64,000 bases of DNA from Diadophis punctatus similis (lineage: Eukaryota > Chordata > Lepidosauria > Squamata > Dipsadidae). Where the stretch lies: NCBI GenBank assembly GCA_023053685.1, contig JALIGW010000029.1:3668501-3732500 (forward strand), given 5' to 3'. Below the pieces are notes generated by a model. That model made no database searches. It was not told the DNA's origin and saw nothing but the letters and a program-made list of their open reading frames with translations. Made by a program: the position numbers and the translations under genes. The first letter of the stretch is position 1. Each line of letters begins with the position of its first letter. This document shows, in pieces, positions 1-10,085 of this stretch.

Positions 1-5
1 TTTTT

Positions 6-58
<53 letters not shown>

Positions 59-300
59 TTTTTCAAATTTCTTGATTGCCCATCACACTTGCGTGACTCT
101 GTGCAGCTTCAAATAAAACAATATAGCCATATAAAAGCCATAATTAAAAACAAATCTAAACTACCTTCAAGATTATATGACATTCAAGCAAGTTGGCAGA
201 ATCAGGTCTTGATGGTTTTCCAAAAGGCTAGGAAAGTGGAGGCCTGCCTTGCCTCTGGGGACAAGATGCTCCTACCACCAAGATCCCAAACTCTTCTATA
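1..300 (-). mobile_element. Degenerate L2-clade LINE 3' end with (ATTT)n tail
   Basis: Read on the minus strand, about 185-235 gives a degraded LAF.K.IKT.. motif, the C-terminal signature (LLAFRKAIKTWLF) of the L2 copies elsewhere in the window. It is followed by an A-rich 3' UTR and a tetranucleotide tail (plus-strand ATTT repeats, 5-56). It contains stop codons and is much older than the copies at 13.3 or 59.7 kb. Confidence 0.6.
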
Positions 301-519
301 CCCATTGAAAATGTGTGAATGTATCCACTCATCAATCCCACCTCCCCACTCAATACTTCATTGGCCAAGACGCGCAGTGAGGGGCTTGAAAGAAGAAAGA
401 GGAAAGATTGACTAAATGGAGGAATAGAGGAGATTTCTTTTTTCATTCTGCCCTTTGACAAGGGTCCAGTCTTCACTAAGCAAAGTAAGAGCTCCTCTCC
501 CCCCAGGTAAATCACTGTC

Positions 520-1585
520 CTTGTTCATCACATTCATGAAACGATCCCCTTTCGTTCTGCAGAGTGCAATGTTATTGGCTGGGGTCAGACACTGAACTTT
601 ATTTTAATCATGACTTAAATCCAACTGGGTTTATATTTATGTCCAAAACAAATGCATTCCATTATGGTTTAATCTGACAATCATTCGAAGGGGAAATACA
701 TTCTTAGTCATATTAAATAAAGAAGAATGTAGGATGAAGTATTGTTTCTGGAAGCTCAACTAAAGCAGTTTGTCTTGTTCTGTGTCCTAACAGAATGGAT
801 GAAAAAAAATGTTTTTCTTAATTATCATCATTTTTTAGCTTCTGGTGGCTATCTTCTCACCAATACAAAATCCTACACCAATTAAAGCTTAGTCAACACT
901 GATTGTTTTTATATTGATTAAAAGCTGTTTTCCGATTACATTAGGTATAAAAATATTATCCATTTTTGGGCAGTGGCTGTTTTGCAATGTTATATCAGTG
1001 TTTTCTAAGTTCAGTCCGGTAACAGTTTTGACATAGTTTAAAAAGTTGTACCTTAGAGGATGACAACTTACTGCATTATTTCTGCTGTGAAGTCATTCAT
1101 GGCACAAAATAGTAGATTCAAGTCATTTCTATGTTGCCATCATAGATGAATTGAATATTAATGCCTTTCTCTGAAAAGAAGAAAGTTATAGAAAGTTGTT
1201 CTAAAGGTTTCAGCCGATGGATTTTTCCATTCAATTAAAGCTGATAGACAAATAACATTTTAAAGAGAAGTATATTGAGGCAAGTGGCCATCCATCTCTT
1301 TTTTCTTTTCAATATCCCCCTAAATCACTTTGCAGATAAAATTATAACCCTAGTCTTTGCCAGAGTTTAACTACATATGATAGACTTAAGATACATTTAA
1401 GATCACCACTATAAGTGAAGCTTGTAGCCTTATTGGTAGACATGAGCATGCTGTACTACAGAAAGTTGACCATGATAAATGTCATATACACATACAAACA
1501 CACAGACACACACACAGACCGAGAGAGCGCTAGCTTATTGCATCAGCAGGATGTACATTTTGATGGCAGATGTAGTCTATATCTG
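520..1585. other. No recognisable feature
   Basis: AT-rich sequence with a short (CA)-rich patch near 1495-1520. I see no convincing coding frame, TIR or LINE motif. Confidence 0.5.
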
Positions 1586-1589
1586 AGAA

Positions 1590-2828
1590 AATGCCACTTC
1601 TATCAACAAAATTGCTTAACAAATATAATTTTAAACAATTATATATATATATATTTCTTACTTCTACATGTCCTATGTCAATCTGTAGATTACAACTTTC
1701 TCCTCTTTCCCTTTGTGATGAAATGTTTACTTGTTAGAAGTATTATTCAACTTACCAAAGTATTGCACAAAAATGGCAGGCATGGGAAACATAAAGGGCC
1801 TCTCTACAGTTTTCCATGTCCAACAAATAGATTGATACAGCCTCATTGCAAGCAACATTTCAAAAGGGTAGGATCCATACATTTTATTCTCAGAAAATTA
1901 GCATATTTTGCTTGTAGAAAATCTAAGATTCCCTGGGGGCACATTCAGAGTCTTTCATGGATTATAATAAGTCCCATTGGCAATGTACATACTAGACAAC
2001 AAAATTGTCTATCTTTTGACAAGTTAGTGTGAATTGTCTAGACATAATTTATATAGAAGATCCAGATAGACAAAGAATCTACAGGATATTACTTTTTGAC
2101 TGAGCAAGTGTCAGGTTGTTTCATACAGTATATCCCACTAAAACATGGCTTGTTTTAACCATGAGTTCTTGATCAAGCAATAGTGACTAATTCACATGTA
2201 ATGTCATGACACTAGTCATGATTTCCAAGCCACATTATTTGGGTTATTCACAGGATCACTTATCTTTGATCATTTCTGCCTGTTCCACAAAAGCTTGCAA
2301 GACAGGTTTGATTCCTTCCAGCCCTGCCTCAGATTAATGCCATTTTAGTCACTTGTCTCTCAAGATATGGATAGACCCTGTTAGCCTTTTGCAAAGTCTT
2401 GAAATTTGGCTATTTTCTTGGGACCAAGCAGAACGTTGAATATGTCTAATGTAATGGTTGAGATTATGTTTGTGGTATGGTCTTGGTTTCATGGCCTTTT
2501 TGTTGTTTTATTTGATTGGTTATTATCTGTTTTCCATTTTTATTTCAATGTACATCTCCCAGGGTCAGAACTGTGAACTGATCAGCTATTTAAATTGATT
2601 AAATAACTAAAGTTATTTAAATTGATTAAACAAACAAACAAAAATAAAAATACACATTATATGTATAATGTGTATATTACGGTGCATGAAATCACCAATC
2701 ACAAAATGTCTGGTGTGCAAAGAATGACCAGTAAATCTGAAATCCTATTTTACTAGGAGTATTCTCTACTAGATTTATTTCTGAGTAGATGTGTATACAA
2801 AGTAAAGGTTTCACTTATACAACAGACC
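1590..2828. repeat. Duplicated block, copy 1 (paralogous to 10086-11953)
   Basis: The sequence from the ATGCCACTTCTATCAAC stretch to the CTTATACAA stretch recurs at 10086-11953 with scattered substitutions and small indels. Copy 1 lacks the 636-bp MITE present in copy 2, so it shows the empty site. About 2290-2590 in both copies resembles an ancient L2 3' end (a degraded LAFCK.LK.WLF-like string followed by a GTACATCTCCCAGGGTC tail). The 205-codon frame through this block has no recognisable domain and I do not call it a gene. Confidence 0.75.
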
Positions 2829-3083
2829 TGCCCTGCTTAATAAGGTGAGCCTGAGGTGATATAACAATTCCTTTTATAAACTAGGATTTGAGGAACAAGG
2901 AGAAAAGGAGAAAAATGACATTACATTTTTCTTGAGAAAAACACAAGGGCATAAATCTTCTGCAGGAGCCCAAGCCTTTGGAAATACAGTATATCAGTAG
3001 ATTGCAGCCTTCAAGATATAAACTGGGGTGATTAAATTAGAACATATATTATTAGAAAAATCTGAAAGTAATATGGATTGATT

Positions 3084-3257
3084 CAGTGGTGGGTTGCTAT
3101 CAGTTCGCCCCAGTTCGGATGAACCGGTAGCGGAGGCAGCGGGAGGCTCCGCCCACCTGCCCGGATGTCATCACGGACGATCTGCGCATGCGCAGAAGCA
3201 GCACGTGCGCACGCTCATCTCTGAACCGGTAGCAAAGGTAAGTGAAACCCATTACTG
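3084..3257 (+). mobile_element. hAT-type non-autonomous element with 8-bp TSD
   Basis: It begins CAGTGGTGGGTTGC and ends AAACCCATTACTG (imperfect TIRs). The flanking octamer GATTGATT is duplicated exactly at 3076-3083 and 3258-3265, as expected for hAT insertion. The interior is GC-rich. Related copies lie at 6862, 19592 and 31850. Confidence 0.8.
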
Positions 3258-3403
3258 GATTGATTGTTGGATGGAGTTTTGCATTAAGAATCAATGTAAA
3301 GAGAGAGACAAGGAGGAGGCACACCCAAAATGGCGATTGAGCATCACAGTAAATGGCTGTGAAAGATGTTGGGCAAGACTTTGAGTATATCCAAAATAAA
3401 AGG

Positions 3404-3427
3404 ACACACACACACACACACACACAC
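3404..3427. repeat. (AC)n microsatellite
   Basis: About 12 uninterrupted AC dinucleotides. Confidence 0.95.
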
Positions 3428-3475
3428 TGTCCCATGTTTTAAATGCATACAGAAGTTTTAACTGCATACAGAAGT

Positions 3476-3650
3476 CTGCTCCAGCTGTAGCTTCTGAATG
3501 CTCTTCAAGGACAGCCCCATATAGAGTATATTGCAGTGGTCCAAATGTGAGATGACTAGGGCTTGTAAGACTGAGTGCAGGCATTCCTGATCCACAAAAG
3601 GCTGCAACTGGTGCACAAGACAAAGTTGTGCAAAGGGGATGGGTACATTT
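3476..3650 (-). mobile_element. Old L2-clade LINE fragment
   Basis: The sequence is nearly the same as 13135-13290 and, on the minus strand, encodes the diverged L2 region corresponding to LVHQL...[14 protein letters not shown]. It is a short broken piece, probably from the same old L2 subfamily as 12884-15250. Confidence 0.7.
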
Positions 3651-3835
3651 TGGGACCTTTCAAAGGAGGCCTGTTCCCTTCTCAGAAAAAAATCTCTTCA
3701 CCTGCGTGAACAATTTTTGGCCAGTCTCCCACCTTTAAAAGAAGATTAAGTTAGCATGAAAATGCATTGTCCTATCATTTTAACCTTTATATGACTTATA
3801 TGAAACTTCCATTCTTTTTTCCCCTGCCTAAAATG

Positions 3836-4830
3836 TTAACAAGCATTTAATAGGATTTTTCTTAGAGAAATGCAACAATAGCTTTCTTTTTTGAAATGAA
3901 GGAAGTCACTTTTATACCATTTATAGTTCAACAATATTATCTTGTCTAGCATTCTGCTAAATGCATCCTTTACTTCCCTGTTCCGCAGACTGTAGATGAG
4001 TGGATTAAGTGAGGAGATGACAAGAGTATAAAAGACTGATATGAGTTTGTCTTTATCCAATAAGAAATTGGAGCCAGGTCGTATATACATGAAGATGATG
4101 GTTCCAAAGAAAATGGTCACAGTGGTGAGATGGTAGGCACAGGTGGAGAAGGCTTTGTGTCTTTCGCTAGTAGGATGTTTTCTAAAGATGGCATTCAGAA
4201 TATAGATATAGGAGATGATGACTGTTAAATTGATAGTACTCAAGACAAAAAGCTGGATTGCTTTTGGCTGAGTGTTAGAAGTGGTGGGTTATTGCAGTAA
4301 AAGTGGTTAATTAAATTTGGACCACAGAAGGATAACTGCAATGCTAATGCTGTCTGGATAATCGAGTTCACAAATCCATAGCTGTAGACACCAACTACCA
4401 AGGAAACACAGCACTTTTTGGACATAATTTTGGAATAAAGCAATGGATGGCAAATGGCCACGTATCGATCATAGGCCATGACTGAGAGCAAAAACAATTC
4501 AGTGGTCACCAATGCAACAAACATAAAAAATTGTATAAGACATCCAGCCCATGAAATGGTTTTCTTGTCAGCTAAAAAATCTGCTATTGCCTTGGGGGTA
4601 ACAGTTGAAGAATAGCTGGCATCCAGGAAGGCCAAATGACTGAGAAAGAAGTATATTGGAGTATGTAGCTGGGAATCCACCTTGATCAACAGGATCATCC
4701 CAAGATTTGCACTCAGTGTGATGATATAAATCATCAAGAATATATTAAAGAGAACAACTTGTAATTCTGGATGATCTGTGAACCCTGAAAAGATGAACTC
4801 AGTCACCTGGATCTGATTTTGTCCAATCAT
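3836..4830 (-). pseudogene. Chimeric olfactory receptor pseudogene
   Basis: This is a seven-transmembrane class II OR broken by a frameshift. The 5' part (4830 to about 4255) encodes about 190 residues with the OR landmarks [19 protein letters not shown] and an extracellular [10 protein letters not shown] segment. The 3' part (to 3836) continues in another frame with SYIYIL, KAFSTCAYHL and [10 protein letters not shown] short deletion near 4255-4270 shifts the frame. The normal stop has mutated from TAA to TAT, so the frame reads 24 codons into the 3' flank. The 3' ~270 bp and its flank are almost identical to OR B, sharing NFLLDKDK and the LLN ending, whereas the N-terminal half belongs to a different OR subfamily. 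The similarity ends abruptly near 4165, which points to gene conversion or unequal crossing-over. Confidence 0.88.
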
Positions 4831-4854
4831 GTAATCCTATTCTTTTTTTTCTTG

Positions 4855-5073
4855 TCAAGGGTTTGAAAAAAATGACTTATGACTATTTTTCACACTTACG
4901 ACCGTTGCAGCATCCCCATGGTCACGAGAGGCCGGGTGAGGCAAAGTGCCCCTCGATGTGAGTGACATCGAGTTGGCAACGTCCACCCAGTCACATGACC
5001 ACCCAGCCATGCTTATCCAGCTGGTCATTAGGGCAGAGAACTGATTGTTAAATTATTTGAATACCACCACTAA
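4855..5073 (-). mobile_element. Remnants of two DNA-transposon repeats (one OC1-like hAT)
   Basis: 4860-4935 matches the distal half of a family whose other end is seen at 8031 (the GACTTATGAC type). 4940-5073, read in reverse, begins AGTGGTGGTATTCAAAT and continues with TTCTCTGCCCTAATGACC, which I recall as the start of the hAT family OC1. The 5' and 3' limits are not clear and no TSD is visible. Family naming is from memory. Confidence 0.55.
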
Positions 5074-5074
5074 T

Positions 5075-5705
5075 CTATATATATAAAAGTAAAAACCACT
5101 CACACATTAATCACGAAATCTCCAGAACCGTAAAGCCTACAAACTTGAAATTTGCCACATATATTCCTCTTGGCTTCTAAGTGCTCACTAAGAAAGGATT
5201 TTTCAAAATGACCATCAGATCATTAGTTATTTCTTATATTATTATTATTAACAAACTCTGATGCTAAGGCGTTCCACTCCCCCCTCCCCACCTGAAAAGA
5301 AATCTGATCCAAATGCAAAACACAAGCAGAGGAGTTTCAGTTTCGCTTTTGCTTTCTCAGCAGCAAACAGATTTACTACAGAACAGTTGAGCTAAGCCAC
5401 GCACAGACTCCTTCCTGTCTCCTTCTTGCTCACATAGCAAATACTGTTTGAGTTTCCAAACACCCCTCAACTCTCTCACACACTAACAGGACGCTAGCCA
5501 GAATACCAATGGATGCTGGTAGGCAGAGACAGATCCCCCCCCTTATTTTCCTCCTCAATTCAGACAAATCTGTTCCTTCTACTGTAACACCAGTTAAAGG
5601 GAAAAGAGGCAAAAAACACAGGAAAATATTTACAGATGCGATTAGGAAAACACAAGTAAGGGAAGCTGCCTGTTTCTCCCATGGCCAGTTCTATGTGGCA
5701 TGATC
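5075..5705 (+). mobile_element. Helitron-like 5' end
   Basis: It starts TCTATATATATAAAAG, followed by an ATCACGAAATCTCCAGAACCG stretch typical of vertebrate Helitron 5' termini as I remember them, then a lower-AT region with short open frames (for example 5509-5703, no recognisable domain). I could not find a convincing 3' hairpin plus CTRR end, so the right limit is arbitrary. No Rep/helicase domain is present. Confidence 0.45.
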
Positions 5706-5709
5706 CAGA

Positions 5710-6695
5710 GTCAGTTCACCTGACAGCCTGGTCATCCTCCAGCCAGAGAGCAAAACTAGGAATGTTGTTTACAAGGAGGTCCTGAGCAATTCATCTGAGG
5801 GACAAAAGTCTTCTTCAAAGCACTGTGACTTGAAAGTCCATTGATTACTCTATTCCAGGTGATTAGGACAGAGTTTATCTATTATGTGTCTCCTTTTTTT
5901 GTTGCTTTTTTGCTTTTTGCCATCCTGGTATTTTAGAAAATTGGGAGTTGCAATCATTTCTGCAGTCAGCATGTCTGATTACAGAATGGGAAAGCATCAC
6001 AAAACTTCCAGGGTTTGCTTGGATCCTTCCAGAGGGATTGGATTTCATCTCCTCTGGTTACATAATCCCGTTTGCTTCCCATTTGGAGTATAGACAAATC
6101 CAATGCATATCCCTACAGTGGAATCATTGCATTAAGTCTGGCTCTCTTTCTTTCTGATTGCTGTATCTTTTTATGGTCACTGGAATCTGAAGAACGGCAG
6201 CATATTTTTGAATCTGGAATTAGCAGAACAATGCAGCTGATTTACAAAAAATATGCTGATTCTTCAGCGCAGAAAAGCATAAGTGGATTTGTGGAAACAT
6301 CTCTTTTTTCTATTCTTTTTCTTTTACTTCTGATAATTCAAATATAATTGCAGTTACCACAATACTAAAATGAAGGTTTTTTAAAAACATAAAACTAATA
6401 TAATGCATTCCAATTCATATTTGGGAGGAGGGGGTGGGAGAAGATAACTATACTCTTTATACTTTTGTTGTTGCCACCTCAAAAGGATTTAATTGAAATC
6501 CATATATTAAACTTGGATCTTTTACTGGTTCTGTTGGGTATGTTGTCTGTTCTTTTCTTGGAACTCCAGTACATTAGATATGCATGTGTATATGGATGAG
6601 TGGGGTGTGTGTGTATGAACATTGCATACTGCCCCTTTTTGAATTTGAAAGCCAAGTCGACCATGAACAAATAGGATTTTATTTAACAACAATAT
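5710..6695. other. No recognised feature
   Basis: Several short overlapping frames (for example 6072-6347, with a hydrophobic start and end) show no family motif. There is a T-rich patch at 5886-5925 and a G-rich patch at 6424-6440. Nothing else could be supported. Confidence 0.4.
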
Positions 6696-6699
6696 TGTA

Positions 6700-7190
6700 T
6701 GAGAATCCCAAAGGAGTTTTTTCAAGAGGCAACTGGACGTTCTGGTTTTTCTTTGAAGATGTTTTGCTTCTCATCCAAGAAGCTTCTTCAGCTCTGACTG
6801 GATGGTGGGGAATGGAATCTGGTAAAAGATCAGAGGAAGCTTCTTGGATGAGAAGTGAAACCAGGGTTGGGTTCTGGCTTACTTTGCTGCTCGTTCGCTT
6901 CCTCATGCGCCACGTGGGCGCACCGCACGGGAATGCGCATGCACAGTGCTAAAAACCCAGATGGCGGCACCGAGAGAGATGGTTTGGGGGCGTGTCCATC
7001 CATCCATCACCGCCGGTTCGGCAAGTGGGGGAAAATTCCCGCTACCGGTTCTATAGAACCGGTCCAAACCGGCAGGAACCCACCTCTGAGTGAAACGCCT
7101 TCAAAGACAAACCAGACCGTCCAGTTGCCTCTTGAAAAAGCTCCTTTGGGACAACCATAACCTGGATGACTGAGAATCTCCATAGATATT
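6700..7190. mobile_element. Inverted-repeat (fold-back) MITE, interrupted copy
   Basis: The left arm (CCCAAAGGAG..., with GAGGCAACTGGACG) and right arm (GTCCAGTTGCCTC...CTCCTTTGGGAC) are inverted copies, as in the near-perfect palindrome at 44501-44660. Here the centre carries extra sequence, and a hAT element (6862-7088) has inserted into the right half. The right end continues ACCTGGATGACTGAGAATCTC, also seen inverted beside the 44.5-kb copy. Confidence 0.75.
6862..7088 (-). mobile_element. hAT-type MITE inside the palindromic MITE
   Basis: It begins CAGGGTTGGGTTC and ends GGAACCCACCTCTG. An exact 8-bp duplication AGTGAAAC flanks it at 6854-6861 and 7089-7096, and this octamer belongs to the host palindromic MITE, so the order of insertion is certain. 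It contains a pair of ACCGGTT-type motifs like its relatives. Confidence 0.85.
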
Positions 7191-7395
7191 TTATGAGAAG
7201 ATAGCATAGGATATGATGAATTGTTTCTTTTTAAAGTGGTGCATACACAGTACTATTCCTCTGAGTTTAATTAGAGTAAATTGGCATTTTAAATATCTCC
7301 CCCCCTATTTCTTTATTATATACCAGCCATCTCCTCCTCCCCCACTATTTTTCTCTCTCTGTCCTTCCCTCAACTTCACCTCCCTCCTCTCTCTG

Positions 7396-7672
7396 TTTGT
7401 GTATGTGTATGTGCAACTTTGAGTCAGCATTGACTCCTGGCAACTACCTGGGAAACTGCAGTTTTCTTAATAGAATTTCAGAAATGGTTTGCCATTGCCT
7501 CCTGCCTTGGGGGAGGGGGAGAGAGAGAGTTGGAGGGGGAGGGGGAGGGAGAGATACTGGCCTAGAGTCACCCAGCTGGCTTTGTGCCTAAAACAGAACT
7601 TAAAGTCACAGTCACTCGGTTTCTAGTCTAGTGTCTTAACCACTACATCAAACTGGTGTCTTGTAAGGGAGT
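7396..7672 (-). mobile_element. tRNA-derived SINE (Sauria type) with BovB-like tail
   Basis: Read on the minus strand, it starts near GATGTAGTGGTTAAGACAC (A-box-like), continues with GCCAGCTGGGTGAC, a purine/pyrimidine-rich middle, GGCAATGGCAAACCATTTC, and ends with GCCAGGAGTCA, which resembles the BovB 3' terminus. This order matches the Sauria SINE family as I recall it. The promoter boxes are decayed. Confidence 0.6.
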
Positions 7673-8030
7673 GGCCAGTTAAACCTTTTATTCACATTCA
7701 AATAAAACAATAGCATAATCTGTCATCCCAAACACAATTCAAAGTCAGCTTTCCTAATAAACAGTCATACATGACAGCCGTGGTAGATAAAGAGAAGGGC
7801 ACCTCCTGTTCTTGGAGAAAAAGCAATAAGAAATGAAACAGCAATAAATCTCAAAAACATCAAGTATTCCTCCTGTGTATCATCCAATAAGGAATAAATT
7901 CATTAAGAAATAGCAAAGGATTCAAATAACTTGAATACTTGTTGAGAAAGGCTCACATACTAAATGTACATAACAGAAACAATTCTGTTGAGCAAAAAGA
8001 ATGACAAATTGTATATGGAAAATAAATTAC
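7673..8030. other. No recognised feature
   Basis: AT-rich sequence without ORF, TIR or LINE motif. Confidence 0.5.
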
Positions 8031-8188
8031 AGGTAGTCCTCGACTTATGACCACAATTGAGCCCAAAATGTATTTGCTAAGTGAGACATTTGTTAAGTGA
8101 GTTTTGCCCCATTTTACAACCTTTCTTGCCACAGTTGTTAAGTGAATCACTGCAGTTGCTAAGTAAGTAACACGGTTGTTATGTGAAT
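8031..8188 (+). mobile_element. Truncated MITE (GTAGTCCTCGACTTA family) beside an OR stop codon
   Basis: It starts AGGTAGTCCTCGACTTATG and contains the repeated motif TTGTTAAGTGA, as in 28205-28265. The opposite terminal repeat is missing. It ends about 8 bp beyond the stop codon of the OR at 8196-9122, so it lies in the 3' UTR of that gene. Confidence 0.65.
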
Positions 8189-8195
8189 AAACCAG

Positions 8196-9122
8196 TTAGC
8201 TGGTTGTGACTTTTCTAATGGCTTCTTTCACCTCCTTATTTCTCAAGCTATAGATTAGGGGATTCAACATGGGTATGATTATTGTGTAAATTATGGAAGT
8301 TACCATATCAGTATACTGTCCAGATTTAAGGTTGGGATGGATATGTGTAAAGGACCCGGTTCCATAAAGTAGGGCCACTGATGTTAGGTGAGAAGCACAG
8401 GTGGAGAAAGCTTTACTTTTTCCCTTCATCGAGTTGATCTTCAGGATGGCAGATAAAATACAGAGATATGAAATAATAATGACTGAAATAGAGATCATTG
8501 CAACTACTCCTGATGCAAAGACAGACAGAGATTCTGAAAGGTGGGATTCAGAGCAGGAAAGCTGAAGAAGTGTAGGGATGTCACAGAAGAAATGTTTGAG
8601 GATGTTAAATCTACAGTAGGATAATCTGAATGTACACACTGTCTGTAGCACTGCATTTGCAACACCAGCTGCATATGATCCTGCAACCAGACAATTGCAT
8701 CGTTCTTGGGACATAAAAACAGGATACAAGAGAGGGTTACAAATAGCCATATATCGGTCAATTGCCATCACAGCCAAAAGAAAGCACTCAGTAGTCACAA
8801 AGGCAGTGAACAAACAGAGCTGAACAACACATCCTGCGTAGGAGATGCTTTTATGATCTACCAAGAAGTTCACTAGCATCTTGGGGGCAATCACTGAGAC
8901 GTAGCAGAGGTTTGTGAAGGATAAATGGAGGAGGAAAAAGTACATGGGAGTGTGAAAGTGGGAGTCAATCCTGATCAGCACAATTAGGCCGAGGCTTCCG
9001 GTCACAGTGAAAAGATAGATGGCAAGAAACAAAAAGAAGAGAACCATCTGCAGGTTGGGTTCATCAGTGAATCCTAGTAGGATGAATTCTGTTACCATTG
9101 TGTAGTTATTCTGCTGGTCCAT
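8196..9122 (-). CDS. Olfactory receptor, class II, separate subfamily
   Basis: Predicted odorant-binding G-protein-coupled receptor of the olfactory neuron membrane. I place the start at 9122 (308 aa) because [18 protein letters not shown] aligns with OR N-termini; the frame continues upstream to 9197 but those residues look like leader noise. Visible landmarks are an N-glycosylation site at N6, FHTPMYFFL in TM2, [10 protein letters not shown] at the end of TM3, SYLCIL in TM5, [10 protein letters not shown] at TM6 and PLIYSLRN at TM7. No frameshift is visible. Two oddities: the TM1 asparagine that is nearly invariant in class A receptors (GN) is serine (TGSLG, about residue 43), and MAYDRY reads MAIDRY. 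It differs clearly from receptors A-E and lacks their upstream exon module. A truncated MITE abuts the stop codon. Confidence 0.9.
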   Translation of the reverse strand: MDQQNNYTMVTEFILLGFTDEPNLQMVLFFLFLAIYLFTVTGSLGLIVLIRIDSHFHTPMYFFLLHLSFTNLCYVSVIAPKMLVNFLVDHKSISYAGCVVQLCLFTAFVTTECFLLAVMAIDRYMAICNPLLYPVFMSQERCNCLVAGSYAAGVANAVLQTVCTFRLSYCRFNILKHFFCDIPTLLQLSCSESHLSESLSVFASGVVAMISISVIIISYLCILSAILKINSMKGKSKAFSTCASHLTSVALLYGTGSFTHIHPNLKSGQYTDMVTSIIYTIIIPMLNPLIYSLRNKEVKEAIRKVTTS

Positions 9123-9199
9123 CTTTATTAAATCAGGTCTCTGGAGAGAAAAATTAATAATCAAATCAAACAAAAGTATAATAAATATTTGTTGCATGA

Positions 9200-10085
9200 T
9201 TATTACTTTTTTTTCCCCATTCGTAGGTTTCGCTTGGTTGTGGTTTAGTAAAACATATGGACCAAGAAACCCTTGACATGTTCCTACACATAAAGGCCCC
9301 TTCGCTTGGTTTTATCTGTCCCATTAATGCTAACAATCCATATCATATAATAGTAGTATTTCATTCAGCAGCATCACACGCATGCCACGGGGAAGGGAGC
9401 AAAGAAAGTATGACTGATAGCTAATTTCCAGAAAGTGGGAAAATACTGGAGAAAACCTTTATAAATTACAGATAATATGAACCTTTGGTTTGACATGGCA
9501 TCCAGATCTAAATACTGAGATTTTCTAGCTTCTGTACTGGCTACATGTTAGGTAAAATTTTTGCAGTGAGAACTTCCAGGATATGCCAGGTGTACTTGGC
9601 TCCCAGTGTTTACCCACTAGTGAGAGAGGTAGGTAAGAACTCTTCTGCCTCAATGCCTTGATAGAGACTCCACTTCCAGGGATACAGCACATTTTCCCAC
9701 TATTGTCATGGATCAGGCACAGATCAACCATTGTCCCTAGTAAGAAGAGCATTTTCAAAATTTGCAAGTGGTAACAAAATGGGGAGGGGATGGGGAGAAG
9801 AGGTGGGCAACCAGTGGCCAAAAAGAAAAGAGGCCTTATGGAAATACTTATTTTAAATGAGTGAAGGGGGATACCTAAGAAATCTATTAGTTCTAGGATC
9901 AGCTTTTTCCCTTTATACTTTCCAGCAGACATCCTCGAGTTTACTTCTAACACATTGGAGGTATTACAGGAAATAAAATATTAGGAGAAATAGATGAACC
10001 CGAGGAAAAATGCAGATCTGCAGAGGCGGGTGGAAAACAATTAAGCAAGCAGACCAGATCTGGATACCAGTTACCACAGTGAAAA
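9200..10085. other. No recognised feature
   Basis: Upstream region of the OR at 8196-9122. I found no TATA-plus-donor module like that of units A-E. The reading frame at 9525-9953 (minus) has no family motif. Confidence 0.45.

Noticed and set aside
1415..2032. 205-codon frame
   Set aside because: The paralogous block at 10.8 kb keeps only part of it, with changed frame ends; no domain, low-complexity start.
5509..5703. 64-codon basic frame as a Helitron protein
   Set aside because: No Rep or helicase motif; too short to support.
6072..6347. 91-codon frame with two hydrophobic stretches
   Set aside because: No family motif and no paralogue; could not be distinguished from chance.
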